NCBI RefSeq assembly: GCF_039596395.1
Contig: NZ_JBCNJT010000002.1
Span: 496,001-560,000 of the forward strand
Length of the DNA: 64,000 nucleotides
Direction: 5' to 3'
DNA from: Fluviicola sp.
GTDB taxonomy: Bacteria > Bacteroidota > Bacteroidia > Flavobacteriales_D > Crocinitomicaceae
The notes beneath the pieces are model-generated. The model saw nothing but the letters and a program-made list of their open reading frames with translations. It was not told the origin of the DNA and did no database searches. The translations under genes were made by a program, and so were the position numbers. Shown one piece after another: positions 8,320 to 16,613 of the stretch (the stretch's first letter is position 1; each line of letters begins with the position of its first letter).

Positions 8320-8865
8320 CATGATCTTTTCGATGGCTCCTAGCCAGTAATTTCTAAACCCAAATCCTTTGGCCTTACCGGTTACTTTTTGCATGTTGGA
8401 AATGGTTCCTGTTGCAATATCGAACCGAATCACGTAAACCGATGCCAACTCTTCGCTCTTGCTGAAATATTCAACTATGTATACCAATCCGGTACCTGCT
8501 CCCTGCCCCACATATTTTTGAATTTCCTCTTTGGCGTTCGCTTCAGATAAGCTATAGGTGTTATCGGTGATCAGTTCTTCGGAATTTACAGCCTCATTCG
8601 CCTTCTTCACGATATCAAGCGACACCGTTACTTTTGCCGCACCGTAATACTTTGCAATATCGTATTTATCCGACTCTGTGACTACAACACTGTTCCAAAC
8701 ATTTAAATAGTAAGCCTGAATTTTAGCGGGTTCCGTAAAACCTGCCGATCCAACCATTTTAGCCTGGGAAAAATCAATTCCGAACCAGGTAATTTCGGCC
8801 AATTTCTGCGCAAAGGCACCATGCATTAAAAAGAAGATGAAGATAGTTAGAATGCCTTTTTTCAT
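8302..8865 (-). CDS. Secreted protein of unknown function
   Basis: A 187-residue protein with a clear signal peptide (hydrophobic 5-16, cleavage after AFA near residue 19). I do not recognise a named domain. The mature part begins KLAEITWFGIDFSQAKMVG and ends in a basic tail (IEKIMKKRLK). Mixed alpha/beta content and no membrane helix suggest a soluble periplasmic protein. It stands alone between a convergent helicase gene and a divergent surface-protein gene, with its own promoter (8885-8917). Its last codons form part of the helicase terminator. Confidence 0.75.
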   Translation of the reverse strand: MKKGILTIFIFFLMHGAFAQKLAEITWFGIDFSQAKMVGSAGFTEPAKIQAYYLNVWNSVVVTESDKYDIAKYYGAAKVTVSLDIVKKANEAVNSEELITDNTYSLSEANAKEEIQKYVGQGAGTGLVYIVEYFSKSEELASVYVIRFDIATGTISNMQKVTGKAKGFGFRNYWLGAIEKIMKKRLK

Positions 8866-8884
8866 ATTTCAGTTAGTTGATGGC

Positions 8885-8917
8885 ACAAAGATAAATAGTT
8901 TGTGAATAGTATGTCAA
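8885..8917 (-). promoter_or_regulatory. Promoter of the secreted-protein gene 8302-8865
   Basis: Read on the minus strand, TTG (8917-8915), a 22-nt spacer, then TATCTTTG (8892-8885), a full match to TAnnTTTG. The predicted start near 8880 leaves a leader of about 15 nt. Confidence 0.6.
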
Positions 8918-8923
8918 TCAAAA

Positions 8924-8945
8924 CGGACTTTTGTATATTAGTCCG
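8924..8945. promoter_or_regulatory. Small inverted repeat before the lamin-tail gene
   Basis: CGGACT (8924-8929) and AGTCCG (8940-8945) form a 6-bp stem around an AT-rich 10-nt loop, 11 bp before the ATG at 8957. It could be an operator or a leader hairpin; the sequence does not decide between these. Confidence 0.3.
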
Positions 8946-8956
8946 ACTTAATTGAT

Positions 8957-11518
8957 ATGAAGGCACTTTTCATTGTTCTTACACTACTCTGTCCTCTTTT
9001 GGCCTGGAATCAGCTCGTTGATGATTTTTCCGACGGGGATTTTACCTCAAATCCGGCCTGGAATGGAACCAACACAACATACATTATCAATGCAGGCCAG
9101 GAATTGCAATTAAGCAATACTGTTGCAGCCACTTCCTACTTGTCAACTCCGCATGGTTTATCATCTTTGGACAACAAGCAATGGGAATTAGTGGTCCGGC
9201 AGACTTTTGCTCCAAGCTCCAGCAATTTCGGGCGGGTTTATCTGACCGCTTCCTCTGCCGATTTGAGCACCAACCCGGATGGATTTTACCTGCAGTTCGG
9301 AGAAGCAGGATCCACAGACGCCGTACGTTTATTTAAAATTGTTTCCGGTGTTTCGACCCAAATTTGTGCTTCACTGGATGGACAAATAGCCGCTTCATTC
9401 GCTGTAAGGGTGAAGGTTGTCCGGGATAATGCAGGACTCTGGAAATTGTATGTCGATCCAACCGGCGGAACAAACTTCGGAAGTGCCTATACCGGAACGG
9501 ATGCAACCGTTTTAACCGGAACACATTTCGGTGTTTTTCAAACGTATACTGTTTCCAACGCAACGAAGTTCTATTATGACGATATTTATGTGGGCAGCGA
9601 AATTGTGGATACACAAGCTCCTTCACTAGTCAGTGCAACAGTGATTACCAATTCCCAGGTCGATCTGTTGTTTAGCGAGCCGGTTGGAGGAAGCGCAATG
9701 CTCCAGACGGGCAATTATACGATCAATCCGGCAATTGCGGTTTCCAATGTTTCGGTTGACGGAACCAATGCCTCTTTGCTTCACCTGATTTTGGGAGCTC
9801 CTCTCAGCAATGGACAGAATTACAGCATTACGGTCGGAAGTATTGAAGATGCATTCGGGAATACAGCAACGAATCTGACCGGAAACTTTTCGTACCTGGT
9901 GGGCGAATCAGCGGTGAAAGGCGACATCATCATTTCAGAAGTGATGGTAGATCCTTCTCCGGTTATCGGTCTTCCGGAACTGGAGTTTATTGAAATCTAC
10001 AATAAGAGCAGCAAATACATTGATCTTGCCGGCTGGAAACTGGGCGATCAGAGCGGAGACGGAACCATTCTATCCGGGTTCATTAGTCCGGGCCAATACA
10101 AAATTCTTTGTGCTACGTCCAGCGCTCCTGAATTTCCCGGTTCTTACACCGTAAGCAGTTTTCCCAGCTACAACAATTCCAGTGATGATGTTGTTCTGAA
10201 GGATAATACCGGAATACTGATCGACAAGGTTTCTTATACCGATAGCTGGTACCAGGATCCGGTTAAAAAAACGGGTGGTTACACGCTGGAATTAATCAAC
10301 CCGGATGATCCCTGCTCGGACGCATCGAATTGGATCGCTTCCAATAATCCCAATGGCGGAACTCCGGGAACACAAAATTCCGTTTATAATATCATCCCCG
10401 ACGTACAAATTCCTTACATCACCGGCCTGATAGCTTTGGGCCCGAATTACCTGGAAGTGCATTTTTCGGAAGGAATGGATTCCGCAAGCCTGGTAAATGC
10501 CGCTTTCAGTTCAAATCCAAACCTGACGGTTCAATCCATTTCTGTGGCAACGACTTTCAGTAACCAGGCAACCATTGCATTCAATGAAAACCTGGCTCCA
10601 AGTCAACAGTACCATTTTTCTTACGGACCAGTCAGCGATTGCTGGCTGAACGCAACGACTCTAACCGGGAATTTCGCCCTGGCAGATGTTCCGCAAGCCG
10701 GAGACCTGGTGATCAATGAGATTCTTTTTGACCCCGCAACCGGCGGATCTGATTTCGTGGAAATCTACAACCGCTCTTTGAAAGTGATCAACCTAAATGG
10801 TTCAGCCATTGCCAATTACAACGATGATACCATTCAGCTGACACAGAATTATTTCCTGTATCCGGGCGCATACGTGGTCCTGACTCCCGACAGCAATTAT
10901 CAAAAAAGTACTTTCCCGGAAGCTGTATCCGGAAAATTCTATGCTACGTCCCTGCCTTCCCTGAATAATGATTCTTCGACCGTACAGTTGTTCTACAACA
11001 CCATTATCATTGACAAAGTAAGCTACAGGGAAGACTGGCATTTGTCACTCATCGACGACACGGAAAACAAAACCCTCGAGCGCATCAACCCGGATGGCGT
11101 TTCATCGAGTGCTTCCAACTGGCACACGGCTGCGGAAACAATCGGTTTCGGAACACCGGGAAAAATCAATTCACAGTGCGCAACAGGAAGTGTGTCGTCC
11201 ACTTTCGGAACCACAGAACCGATCTTTTCGCCGGACAATGACGGTTTCCAGGATGTGTTGTTATTCCAGTATAATTTTGACGTGGGAATGATTGCAACAC
11301 TCAAAATATTTGACAATCAAGGCCGCGAGGTGCACACGCTTTTCTCCAGTGAATTGCTCGGACAACAGGGAAGTTTTACCTGGGATGGCGTGATGTCGAA
11401 CAGTCAAAAAGCCCCGATCGGAATTTATATAGCAGTGATTGAAGCTTTTGCTGCAGACGGAGGAACAAAGCAATTTGCAAAGCGTGTAGGCTTTACTTTA
11501 GCCGGAAAACTTGACTAA
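8957..11518 (+). CDS. Secreted multidomain surface protein with two lamin-tail domains
   Basis: An 853-residue exported protein with a signal peptide at about 1-18. A first region (about 20-215) resembles a concanavalin-like beta sandwich. An Ig-like unit (about 220-315) follows, then a lamin-tail domain at about 321-445 (IIISEVMVDPSP, FIEIYNKS, DLAGWKLGD). A second Ig-like unit comes at about 480-575, and a second lamin-tail domain at about 581-690 (LVINEILFDPATG, FVEIYNRS). The end (about 755-853) is a FlgD-like Ig domain: FSPDNDGFQDVL, IFDNQGREV, FTWDG, PIGIYIAVIEAF. That terminal type is common on Bacteroidota cell-surface proteins exported by T9SS. The function is probably structural or adhesive. 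Monocistronic. Confidence 0.85.
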   Translation: MKALFIVLTLLCPLLAWNQLVDDFSDGDFTSNPAWNGTNTTYIINAGQELQLSNTVAATSYLSTPHGLSSLDNKQWELVVRQTFAPSSSNFGRVYLTASSADLSTNPDGFYLQFGEAGSTDAVRLFKIVSGVSTQICASLDGQIAASFAVRVKVVRDNAGLWKLYVDPTGGTNFGSAYTGTDATVLTGTHFGVFQTYTVSNATKFYYDDIYVGSEIVDTQAPSLVSATVITNSQVDLLFSEPVGGSAMLQTGNYTINPAIAVSNVSVDGTNASLLHLILGAPLSNGQNYSITVGSIEDAFGNTATNLTGNFSYLVGESAVKGDIIISEVMVDPSPVIGLPELEFIEIYNKSSKYIDLAGWKLGDQSGDGTILSGFISPGQYKILCATSSAPEFPGSYTVSSFPSYNNSSDDVVLKDNTGILIDKVSYTDSWYQDPVKKTGGYTLELINPDDPCSDASNWIASNNPNGGTPGTQNSVYNIIPDVQIPYITGLIALGPNYLEVHFSEGMDSASLVNAAFSSNPNLTVQSISVATTFSNQATIAFNENLAPSQQYHFSYGPVSDCWLNATTLTGNFALADVPQAGDLVINEILFDPATGGSDFVEIYNRSLKVINLNGSAIANYNDDTIQLTQNYFLYPGAYVVLTPDSNYQKSTFPEAVSGKFYATSLPSLNNDSSTVQLFYNTIIIDKVSYREDWHLSLIDDTENKTLERINPDGVSSSASNWHTAAETIGFGTPGKINSQCATGSVSSTFGTTEPIFSPDNDGFQDVLLFQYNFDVGMIATLKIFDNQGREVHTLFSSELLGQQGSFTWDGVMSNSQKAPIGIYIAVIEAFAADGGTKQFAKRVGFTLAGKLD

Positions 11519-11614
11519 TTGAAAATTGAGAATGCAAAAATTGAAAAGGGGAAATATCTGTAAGCTTTAAACCTCGTTTCTCCTCTTTTCAATTATCAAT
11601 TTTACATTTTCAAT
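11518..11614. terminator. Long imperfect inverted repeat between convergent genes
   Basis: The left arm (11518-11554, ATTGAAAATTGAGAATGC...) and right arm (11580-11614, ending ...TTTACATTTTCAAT) are near-complements over about 35 bp, around a loop of about 25 nt. It fills the space between the lamin-tail gene and pyk and would serve both strands. It belongs with other TTGAA/TTCAA-built intergenic palindromes in the window. Confidence 0.55.
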
Positions 11615-13033
11615 TTACTCTACGTAGCTCAACTTCAACATATTCGATTTTCCGTTCTCTTCGATCGGAATGGAAGCGATGTTGATCACCAAATCTCCCT
11701 GTTTGAGCAAACCTTCTTTGGTAAGCAGGTATTTGATGTCAGCAATGGTATGGTCGGTACTTACTTTTTTATCGTAATAGAAAGCTCTCACTCCCCAAAC
11801 AAGGCTCAGCTGTGTGATAATCTGTTTGTTTCCTGTAAACACAAAGATCGGCGCATTGGGCCTTTGGGATGCGATCTTATAAGCTGTATAGCCCGAAAAT
11901 GACATCGTAATGATCGCATCTGCCTCTACACGCTGCGCCAATCGGCAGGCATTGAAACAGATTGAATCGGAAATGAAGCGCGACTGGGTTTTATCCGGAA
12001 GCTGATCTTTGTGATAGATCCCGTCAAATTTCTCCATTTCTTCTACGATATTCACCATCGTACGGATCACTTCGATCGGGAATTTCCCCACCGATGTTTC
12101 CCCGGAAAGCATCACTGCATCGGCACCATCCAAAACAGCATTGGCAACGTCGTTCACTTCCGCACGTGTCGGAGTAACATTCGTGATCATGCTTTCCATC
12201 ATTTGCGTAGCAACGATTACCGGTTTTGCGTACTGATGTCCTTTACGGATCAGCATTTTCTGGATCAGCGGCACATTCTGGTACGGAATTTCAACTCCCA
12301 AATCCCCGCGGGCAACCATCAAGGCATCCGTTACTTTGATGATCTCATCAATATCTTCGATTGCTTCCGGTTTCTCAATTTTCGCAACCACACGTGCTTT
12401 AGCCTGGCGGTTTGAGATAATGTGCTTCAATTCGATAATGTCTCTGGCAGAACGCACAAATGACAAACCGATCCAATCCACGTCATTCGCCAATGCAAAC
12501 TCCAGGTCTGCGCGGTCTTTTTCTGTTAATGACGGCAACGAAATTTTGGTATTCGGCAGGTTCACTCCTTTTTTGGAGGAAAGAATTCCACCGTGAATCA
12601 CTTTCGCCTTGATTTCCGTTTCACCGTTCGTTTCCACGATTTCCATCTGCAATTTCCCGTCATCCAGCAAAATACGTTCTCCGGGTTGTACATCCCGCGG
12701 CATCAATGAATAACTGATCCCGAATTTCTCAGCTGTTCCCGTAATTCGTTCCGTTACAATGGTCACAATAGCGCCTTCTTCCATCATGACACCGTTGTTT
12801 TCCATTTCGTAGGTTCTGATCTTAGGACCTTGTAAATCGGCCAGGATGGAAACATTCAAACCGGTTTCCTGGTTGATCTCGCGGATCAGATCAATACTTT
12901 TCTTGTGATCTTCATGTGATCCGTGCGAACAGTTCAAACGGCAAACGTTCAACCCGTCCAATATCATTTGTTTTAAAACTTCTTTTTCAGCAGTTGCCGG
13001 ACCTAAGGTGGCTACAATTTTTGTTTTTTTCAT
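11615..13033 (-). CDS. pyk: Pyruvate kinase
   Basis: Converts phosphoenolpyruvate and ADP to pyruvate and ATP in the last step of glycolysis. It starts MKKTKIVATLGPAT, as the family does. The active-site signature VVAKIEKPEAIEDIDEII, the GDLGVEIP segment and the TRAEVNDVANAVLDG helix are all present, and the 472-residue length is normal for the type without an extra C-terminal domain. Its ATG overlaps the stop of the upstream IPExxxVDY gene (ATGA, 13030-13033), so the two are translationally coupled, a pairing known from other Bacteroidota. Confidence 0.96.
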   Translation of the reverse strand: MKKTKIVATLGPATAEKEVLKQMILDGLNVCRLNCSHGSHEDHKKSIDLIREINQETGLNVSILADLQGPKIRTYEMENNGVMMEEGAIVTIVTERITGTAEKFGISYSLMPRDVQPGERILLDDGKLQMEIVETNGETEIKAKVIHGGILSSKKGVNLPNTKISLPSLTEKDRADLEFALANDVDWIGLSFVRSARDIIELKHIISNRQAKARVVAKIEKPEAIEDIDEIIKVTDALMVARGDLGVEIPYQNVPLIQKMLIRKGHQYAKPVIVATQMMESMITNVTPTRAEVNDVANAVLDGADAVMLSGETSVGKFPIEVIRTMVNIVEEMEKFDGIYHKDQLPDKTQSRFISDSICFNACRLAQRVEADAIITMSFSGYTAYKIASQRPNAPIFVFTGNKQIITQLSLVWGVRAFYYDKKVSTDHTIADIKYLLTKEGLLKQGDLVINIASIPIEENGKSNMLKLSYVE

Positions 13034-13461
13034 TCGAAAATTATTAGTTCTGCAGAGGGAATGGATTCAGCCTCAAAAACATAGGCAGCCATCACGCTAT
13101 TCGATTCCCGGATCTTTTCTACCAACTCATCCAGGTCGTGAAGCACGTTTTCCCGGAGAATCAAAAAATAATCAATCTGGTTCTTTTCGGGAATCAGGAA
13201 TTTACCCTCACATTTATTCTTAATTAAATACCATTCCATGTGATCTACCTCATCGATAAACACATGGAAACTGTGTTGTGAAACGATTGTACCTTTTTTG
13301 GATTGAATCACAAAGGGCTCTTCACTTTTGGTAAGTTCCAATTCCAGTATTTTGTTGATTCCCCAAGCCAACCGGTAGTCACTGTGGTGTGAACAAATAC
13401 CGATCAGTTCAAAGTCTACAGAAGTTTCCAAAGAAAGTACATGACGCTTTTGTTTGCTCAT
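13030..13461 (-). CDS. IPExxxVDY family protein
   Basis: A 143-residue protein with the motif DYRLAWGINKILELELTK and, later, IPEKNQIDYFLIL, which corresponds to the IPExxxVDY signature of a Bacteroidota-specific family of unknown function that sits next to pyk. I chose the ATG at 13461 (MSKQKRHVLSL). An in-frame start 16 codons further upstream gives an extension that looks untranslated (MSCLRYCVTSRINSKW). No signal peptide or membrane segment, so cytoplasmic. The 4-bp overlap with pyk hints at a regulatory or chaperone link, which is inference. Confidence 0.8.
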   Translation of the reverse strand: MSKQKRHVLSLETSVDFELIGICSHHSDYRLAWGINKILELELTKSEEPFVIQSKKGTIVSQHSFHVFIDEVDHMEWYLIKNKCEGKFLIPEKNQIDYFLILRENVLHDLDELVEKIRESNSVMAAYVFEAESIPSAELIIFE

Positions 13462-13592
13462 CCACTTTGAATTTATACGTGAAGTTACGCAATATCTCAG
13501 ACATGACAAGCTGTTTGGAGGTTAGGATTTCATTAAGTTAACATGGTATTGAGAAAGATATAAGCTGAAAGGAATAGCGTAGAATTTGCAAT

Positions 13593-14276
13593 TCAATAGC
13601 CCATTATTGGAGTCATTGACGATAAGGCACTAACCGCTATTAAGTAAACTGCTCCTACAAATAGAGCTGTGATAGAAATAAAGAACAAAAGATAGGTCAA
13701 TCCTTTATTCTTATAACGATCTCTGTTCCTTACAACCCTAACAAAGGAAATAAATGCAAAAACCGTTAGAAGAAGGGCCAATCCAGTTAGAAAAATTCCG
13801 GCTCCTAAATAAAGAAAGGAGCTATACATGGATATCAATCCTGCAGAAATCCCTATTCCCACTAAAAGAATAAATGCAACCCAAGTCAATGGTTCAGTCT
13901 TCTTGGCAGGTTCTTCTTTCGGATCTTCTAAACTTGGTTGATCCATTTGCATCGGAAAATCCTCATTGAATGCCGATTTCGAGTTTTCCGGATAGGAAGC
14001 CACATCTGCTTCAGTGTCACCCAAAATGACTTCACTTTTCTGAGAAACTTTTGGACGGATAGAGTCAATGGGAGAAGGAGAAGATGTCACCTGAACAGTG
14101 ATTTCCGATTTTCCGGGATGATCTTCTGGATAATCTGACTGATTTTCTTTGTTCGATTGATGTTCTTCCTCCGAATGCGATTTCTTCCATTCCACATGAT
14201 AGCCGGGTCCGAAATGGCGCTTGGTAATAGTACATGCAGTCAGTGACAGAATAAATACAATAAATAGTAGTCTCAT
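13593..14276 (-). CDS. Lipoprotein with three C-terminal membrane segments, unknown function
   Basis: A 227-residue protein. The ATG at 14276 gives MRLLFIVFILSLTAC with a lipobox (Cys at about 15); starts further upstream would bury it. KRHFGPGYHVEW resembles a short segment often seen after the signal in Bacteroidota lipoproteins. A polar, charged linker (about 30-115) leads to three hydrophobic segments at about 125-145, 150-175 and 195-220. A lipobox with later membrane helices is unusual. It begins an accessory block on the minus strand. I do not recognise a functional domain. Confidence 0.7.
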   Translation of the reverse strand: MRLLFIVFILSLTACTITKRHFGPGYHVEWKKSHSEEEHQSNKENQSDYPEDHPGKSEITVQVTSSPSPIDSIRPKVSQKSEVILGDTEADVASYPENSKSAFNEDFPMQMDQPSLEDPKEEPAKKTEPLTWVAFILLVGIGISAGLISMYSSFLYLGAGIFLTGLALLLTVFAFISFVRVVRNRDRYKNKGLTYLLFFISITALFVGAVYLIAVSALSSMTPIMGY

Positions 14277-14345
14277 AATTAATTGTTTTTCACAAATATG
14301 AGAAAATGGTTTCAAATGTGAGTTGCGATTTTCCGTACTTGATTC

Positions 14346-15046
14346 TCAATATTCAATGAACAGATTATTATTAACACCGGGAGCGATTAATATCGTATCT
14401 ATATATTCTGTTAAACTTCCATTACGATTTATTTGGATTTTGTACACATAGCGTCCCGCTTTTGACTGGACTACTGATGCTTCATTGTAACAACCCAAAT
14501 TATAAGGACTCCAAGTTTCATTATTAAAATCCAAATAATAATCTTCATCAAAATTCCTTATTATGATCCGCATACTATCTGATGGCCCAGAGCAATTTAC
14601 ATTTTCTATTTTGTAATTAATTTGCATCAAAGGTAAAGCTCGAATTATATAACTCTCCTGATTATTACGAGTAATAAGATCATAAGCAGGTGCATTAATC
14701 AGAGAATAACTACCCGAATAGTTTTGGAATTGAATATCAGAATAGTCAAAGTCGATTCGATACATATAATCCAGGTTTTTTTTGGAAGAAAAGAAATGAC
14801 TGCAAGCCCGCTGGTATTGGTGTAACCTTCCAACTTGAAATCGATGTATTCAATGTCACTCAGCTTCTCTGAAAATTTTTTGGACCGGTATTCCGTTATG
14901 GTATACTTCACACCCGAAATAGGTTCTCCACTATATGGAATGTGCGACTTAATTGTAAATTGAATAGGATGCTTCTTATCCTGCTTTTTGCAGGAAATGA
15001 TTAAAAGAAGCAGGCAACAATTGAATAATGCGAATAGTAATTTCAT
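14346..15046 (-). pseudogene. Tandem lipoprotein copy 1, frameshifted at an A8 tract
   Basis: This is the third copy in transcription order of a tandem lipoprotein family. The 5' part (15046 down to about 14780) starts MKLLFALFNCCLLLLIISC with a lipobox and follows its neighbours closely (HPIQFTIKSHIPYSGEPISG). At a run of eight T on the plus strand (14776-14783) the frame is lost. The rest of the family sequence (YRIDFDYSDIQF... to the end NNLFIEY) continues in another frame from 14765. The equivalent segment in the copy at 15891-16613 is one base longer. Decay, phase-variable slippage and assembly error are all possible. The intact-family product would be about 233 residues. Confidence 0.8.
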
Positions 15047-15114
15047 TGCAGTACATTTTTACAAATGTGAGTAATTGATTTGAAAAAGTTGTTGCAATTT
15101 TTCGTACTTGATTC

Positions 15115-15825
15115 TCAATACTCAATAAAAACATCGTTCATTACTCCAGGTTGCAAGAAGAAGGTATCAGTGTAAGTAGTTACTTGATTGTTGCGAGTTA
15201 TTTCGATTTGATAAACTTGATGACCGGACAATGAATTATTATTGATATACTCACCAAATATTCCACACCCATTAAAATAATCGCTCCACGTGTAAACAGT
15301 TTCAAATGTCTCATTGGGAGATTCTTCCAAGTGATATACTTTATATCTCATTTTATCGTTCGCATCAAAACAATTAACATTTTCTATCTTGTAATGAGCT
15401 CCACAATGTGGCAACACTTTAATTTCATAGTCTCTTGGATTATTCCGGTTAATTAGATCATAAGCAGGGGCATTGATTAAAGAATAATCTCCGAAAGAAG
15501 CTGAAAATTGAATATTGGAATAATCAAATTCAATTCGATACATGTAATTTAAATTTTTCTTTGGAAAAAAAGAAATAACTGCAAGCCCAGCTGCATTGGT
15601 GTAACCTTCCAGCTTGAAGTCCGTGTATTCAATTTCACCCAGTTTTTGTGAGAATTTTTTTGCCCGGTATTCGGTGATGGTATACTTTACACCCTTAATA
15701 GATTCACCGCTATACGGAATATGAGACTTGATTGTAAACTGAATAGGATGTTTTTTATCTGGCTTTTTGCAGGAAATGATTAAAAGAAGCAGGCAACAAT
15801 TGAATAATGCGAATAGTAATTTCAT
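15115..15825 (-). CDS. Tandem lipoprotein copy 2, unknown function
   Basis: A 236-residue lipoprotein starting MKLLFALFNCCLLLLIISC. Its first 60 residues are nearly identical to those of the frameshifted copy downstream. The region HPIQFTIKSHIPYSGESIKGVKYTITEY and the later YTNAAGLAVISFFPKK look like a small beta-sandwich of the transthyretin/carboxypeptidase-regulatory type (G-x-T-N-x-x-G-x-A). It ends with a 'QPGVMNDVFIEY' motif shared by the family. The coding sequence is rich in A+T, unlike the nearby housekeeping genes. The repeat unit is about 775 bp including the spacer. Function unknown. Confidence 0.8.
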   Translation of the reverse strand: MKLLFALFNCCLLLLIISCKKPDKKHPIQFTIKSHIPYSGESIKGVKYTITEYRAKKFSQKLGEIEYTDFKLEGYTNAAGLAVISFFPKKNLNYMYRIEFDYSNIQFSASFGDYSLINAPAYDLINRNNPRDYEIKVLPHCGAHYKIENVNCFDANDKMRYKVYHLEESPNETFETVYTWSDYFNGCGIFGEYINNNSLSGHQVYQIEITRNNQVTTYTDTFFLQPGVMNDVFIEY

Positions 15826-15890
15826 TGCAGTACATTTTTACAAATGTGAGTAATTCATTTGTAAAAATTGTTGCGATTTTCCGTACTTGA

Positions 15891-16613
15891 TTAATATTCC
15901 AGGAAAACCTCGTTCATGATACCGGGTTGCAGGAAAAAAGTGTCTATATAAGTTGTCACTTGACCATTACGAGTCACTTCGATTTGGTAGACTTTCCTGC
16001 CCGATAACATATCGTTACTGGTATTCTCTAAATTAACAGCACAACCGTTAAAATCATTACTCCAAACGGATATGTATTGAAATGACTGATTGGGGAATTC
16101 ATCCATATTGAATGTTTTAAAGCGCATTTTATCATTGCTATCAAAACAATTGATGTTTTCAATTTTAAAATGAACACTGCAATGAGGTAAGGCTCTGATT
16201 TCATAATCCCTTGGATTATCCCGGTTAATAAGATCGTATGCAGGGGCGTTGATTAACGAATAATCTTCGGAAGATCCTGAAAATTGAATCTTGGAATAAT
16301 CAAAATCAATTCGATACATGTAATCCAAGCTTTTCTTCGGAAGAAAAGAAATAACTGCAAGCCCGTTAGTATTGGTGTAACCTTCCAACTTGAAATCGGT
16401 GTATTCAATATCACTCAGCTTCTTTGAAAATTTTTTGGACCGGTATTCCGTTATGGTATACTTCACACCGGAAATAGGTTCTCCACTGTATGGAATGTGC
16501 GACTTAATTGTAAATTGAATAGGATGCTTCTTATCCGCTTTGTGACAGGAGAAGATTAATAGAAGCAAACCTACCACAACTAATGTTCGATGAATATATT
16601 TTTGGTAGTGCAT
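15891..16613 (-). CDS. Tandem lipoprotein copy 3, unknown function
   Basis: A 240-residue lipoprotein and the first copy in transcription order. The signal is longer than in its siblings (MHYQKYIHRTLVVVGLLLL, lipobox LIFSC). After the Cys the sequence tracks copies 1 and 2 closely (HPIQFTIKSHIPYSGEPISG, FKLEGYTNTNGLAVISF, ending QPGIMNEVFLEY). It starts 33 bp inside the 3' end of the T9SS hydrolase gene upstream, so the two are probably coupled. No catalytic motif is visible; the beta-rich sequence suggests a surface or periplasmic binding role. Confidence 0.8.
   Translation of the reverse strand: MHYQKYIHRTLVVVGLLLLIFSCHKADKKHPIQFTIKSHIPYSGEPISGVKYTITEYRSKKFSKKLSDIEYTDFKLEGYTNTNGLAVISFLPKKSLDYMYRIDFDYSKIQFSGSSEDYSLINAPAYDLINRDNPRDYEIRALPHCSVHFKIENINCFDSNDKMRFKTFNMDEFPNQSFQYISVWSNDFNGCAVNLENTSNDMLSGRKVYQIEVTRNGQVTTYIDTFFLQPGIMNEVFLEY

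Larger units (their letters stand above)
14285..16613 (-). repeat. Tandem repeat of a lipoprotein gene with spacer, about 775-bp unit
   Basis: Three gene copies end at 14346, 15115 and 15891, giving steps of 769 and 776 bp. The spacers are repeated too: each carries a segment like ACAAATGTGAGTAATT followed by TTGCGATTTTCCGTACTTGATT just before the next stop codon. A spacer of the same kind also precedes the neighbouring membrane lipoprotein at 14276. The pattern shows tandem duplication of the gene together with its 5' region. Confidence 0.85.

Noticed and set aside
14770-14790. Programmed ribosomal frameshifting at the A8 tract
   Set aside because: The two intact sibling genes have no such tract and make the full protein without a shift, and no pseudoknot or stimulator is visible. 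Slippage or mutation is simpler.
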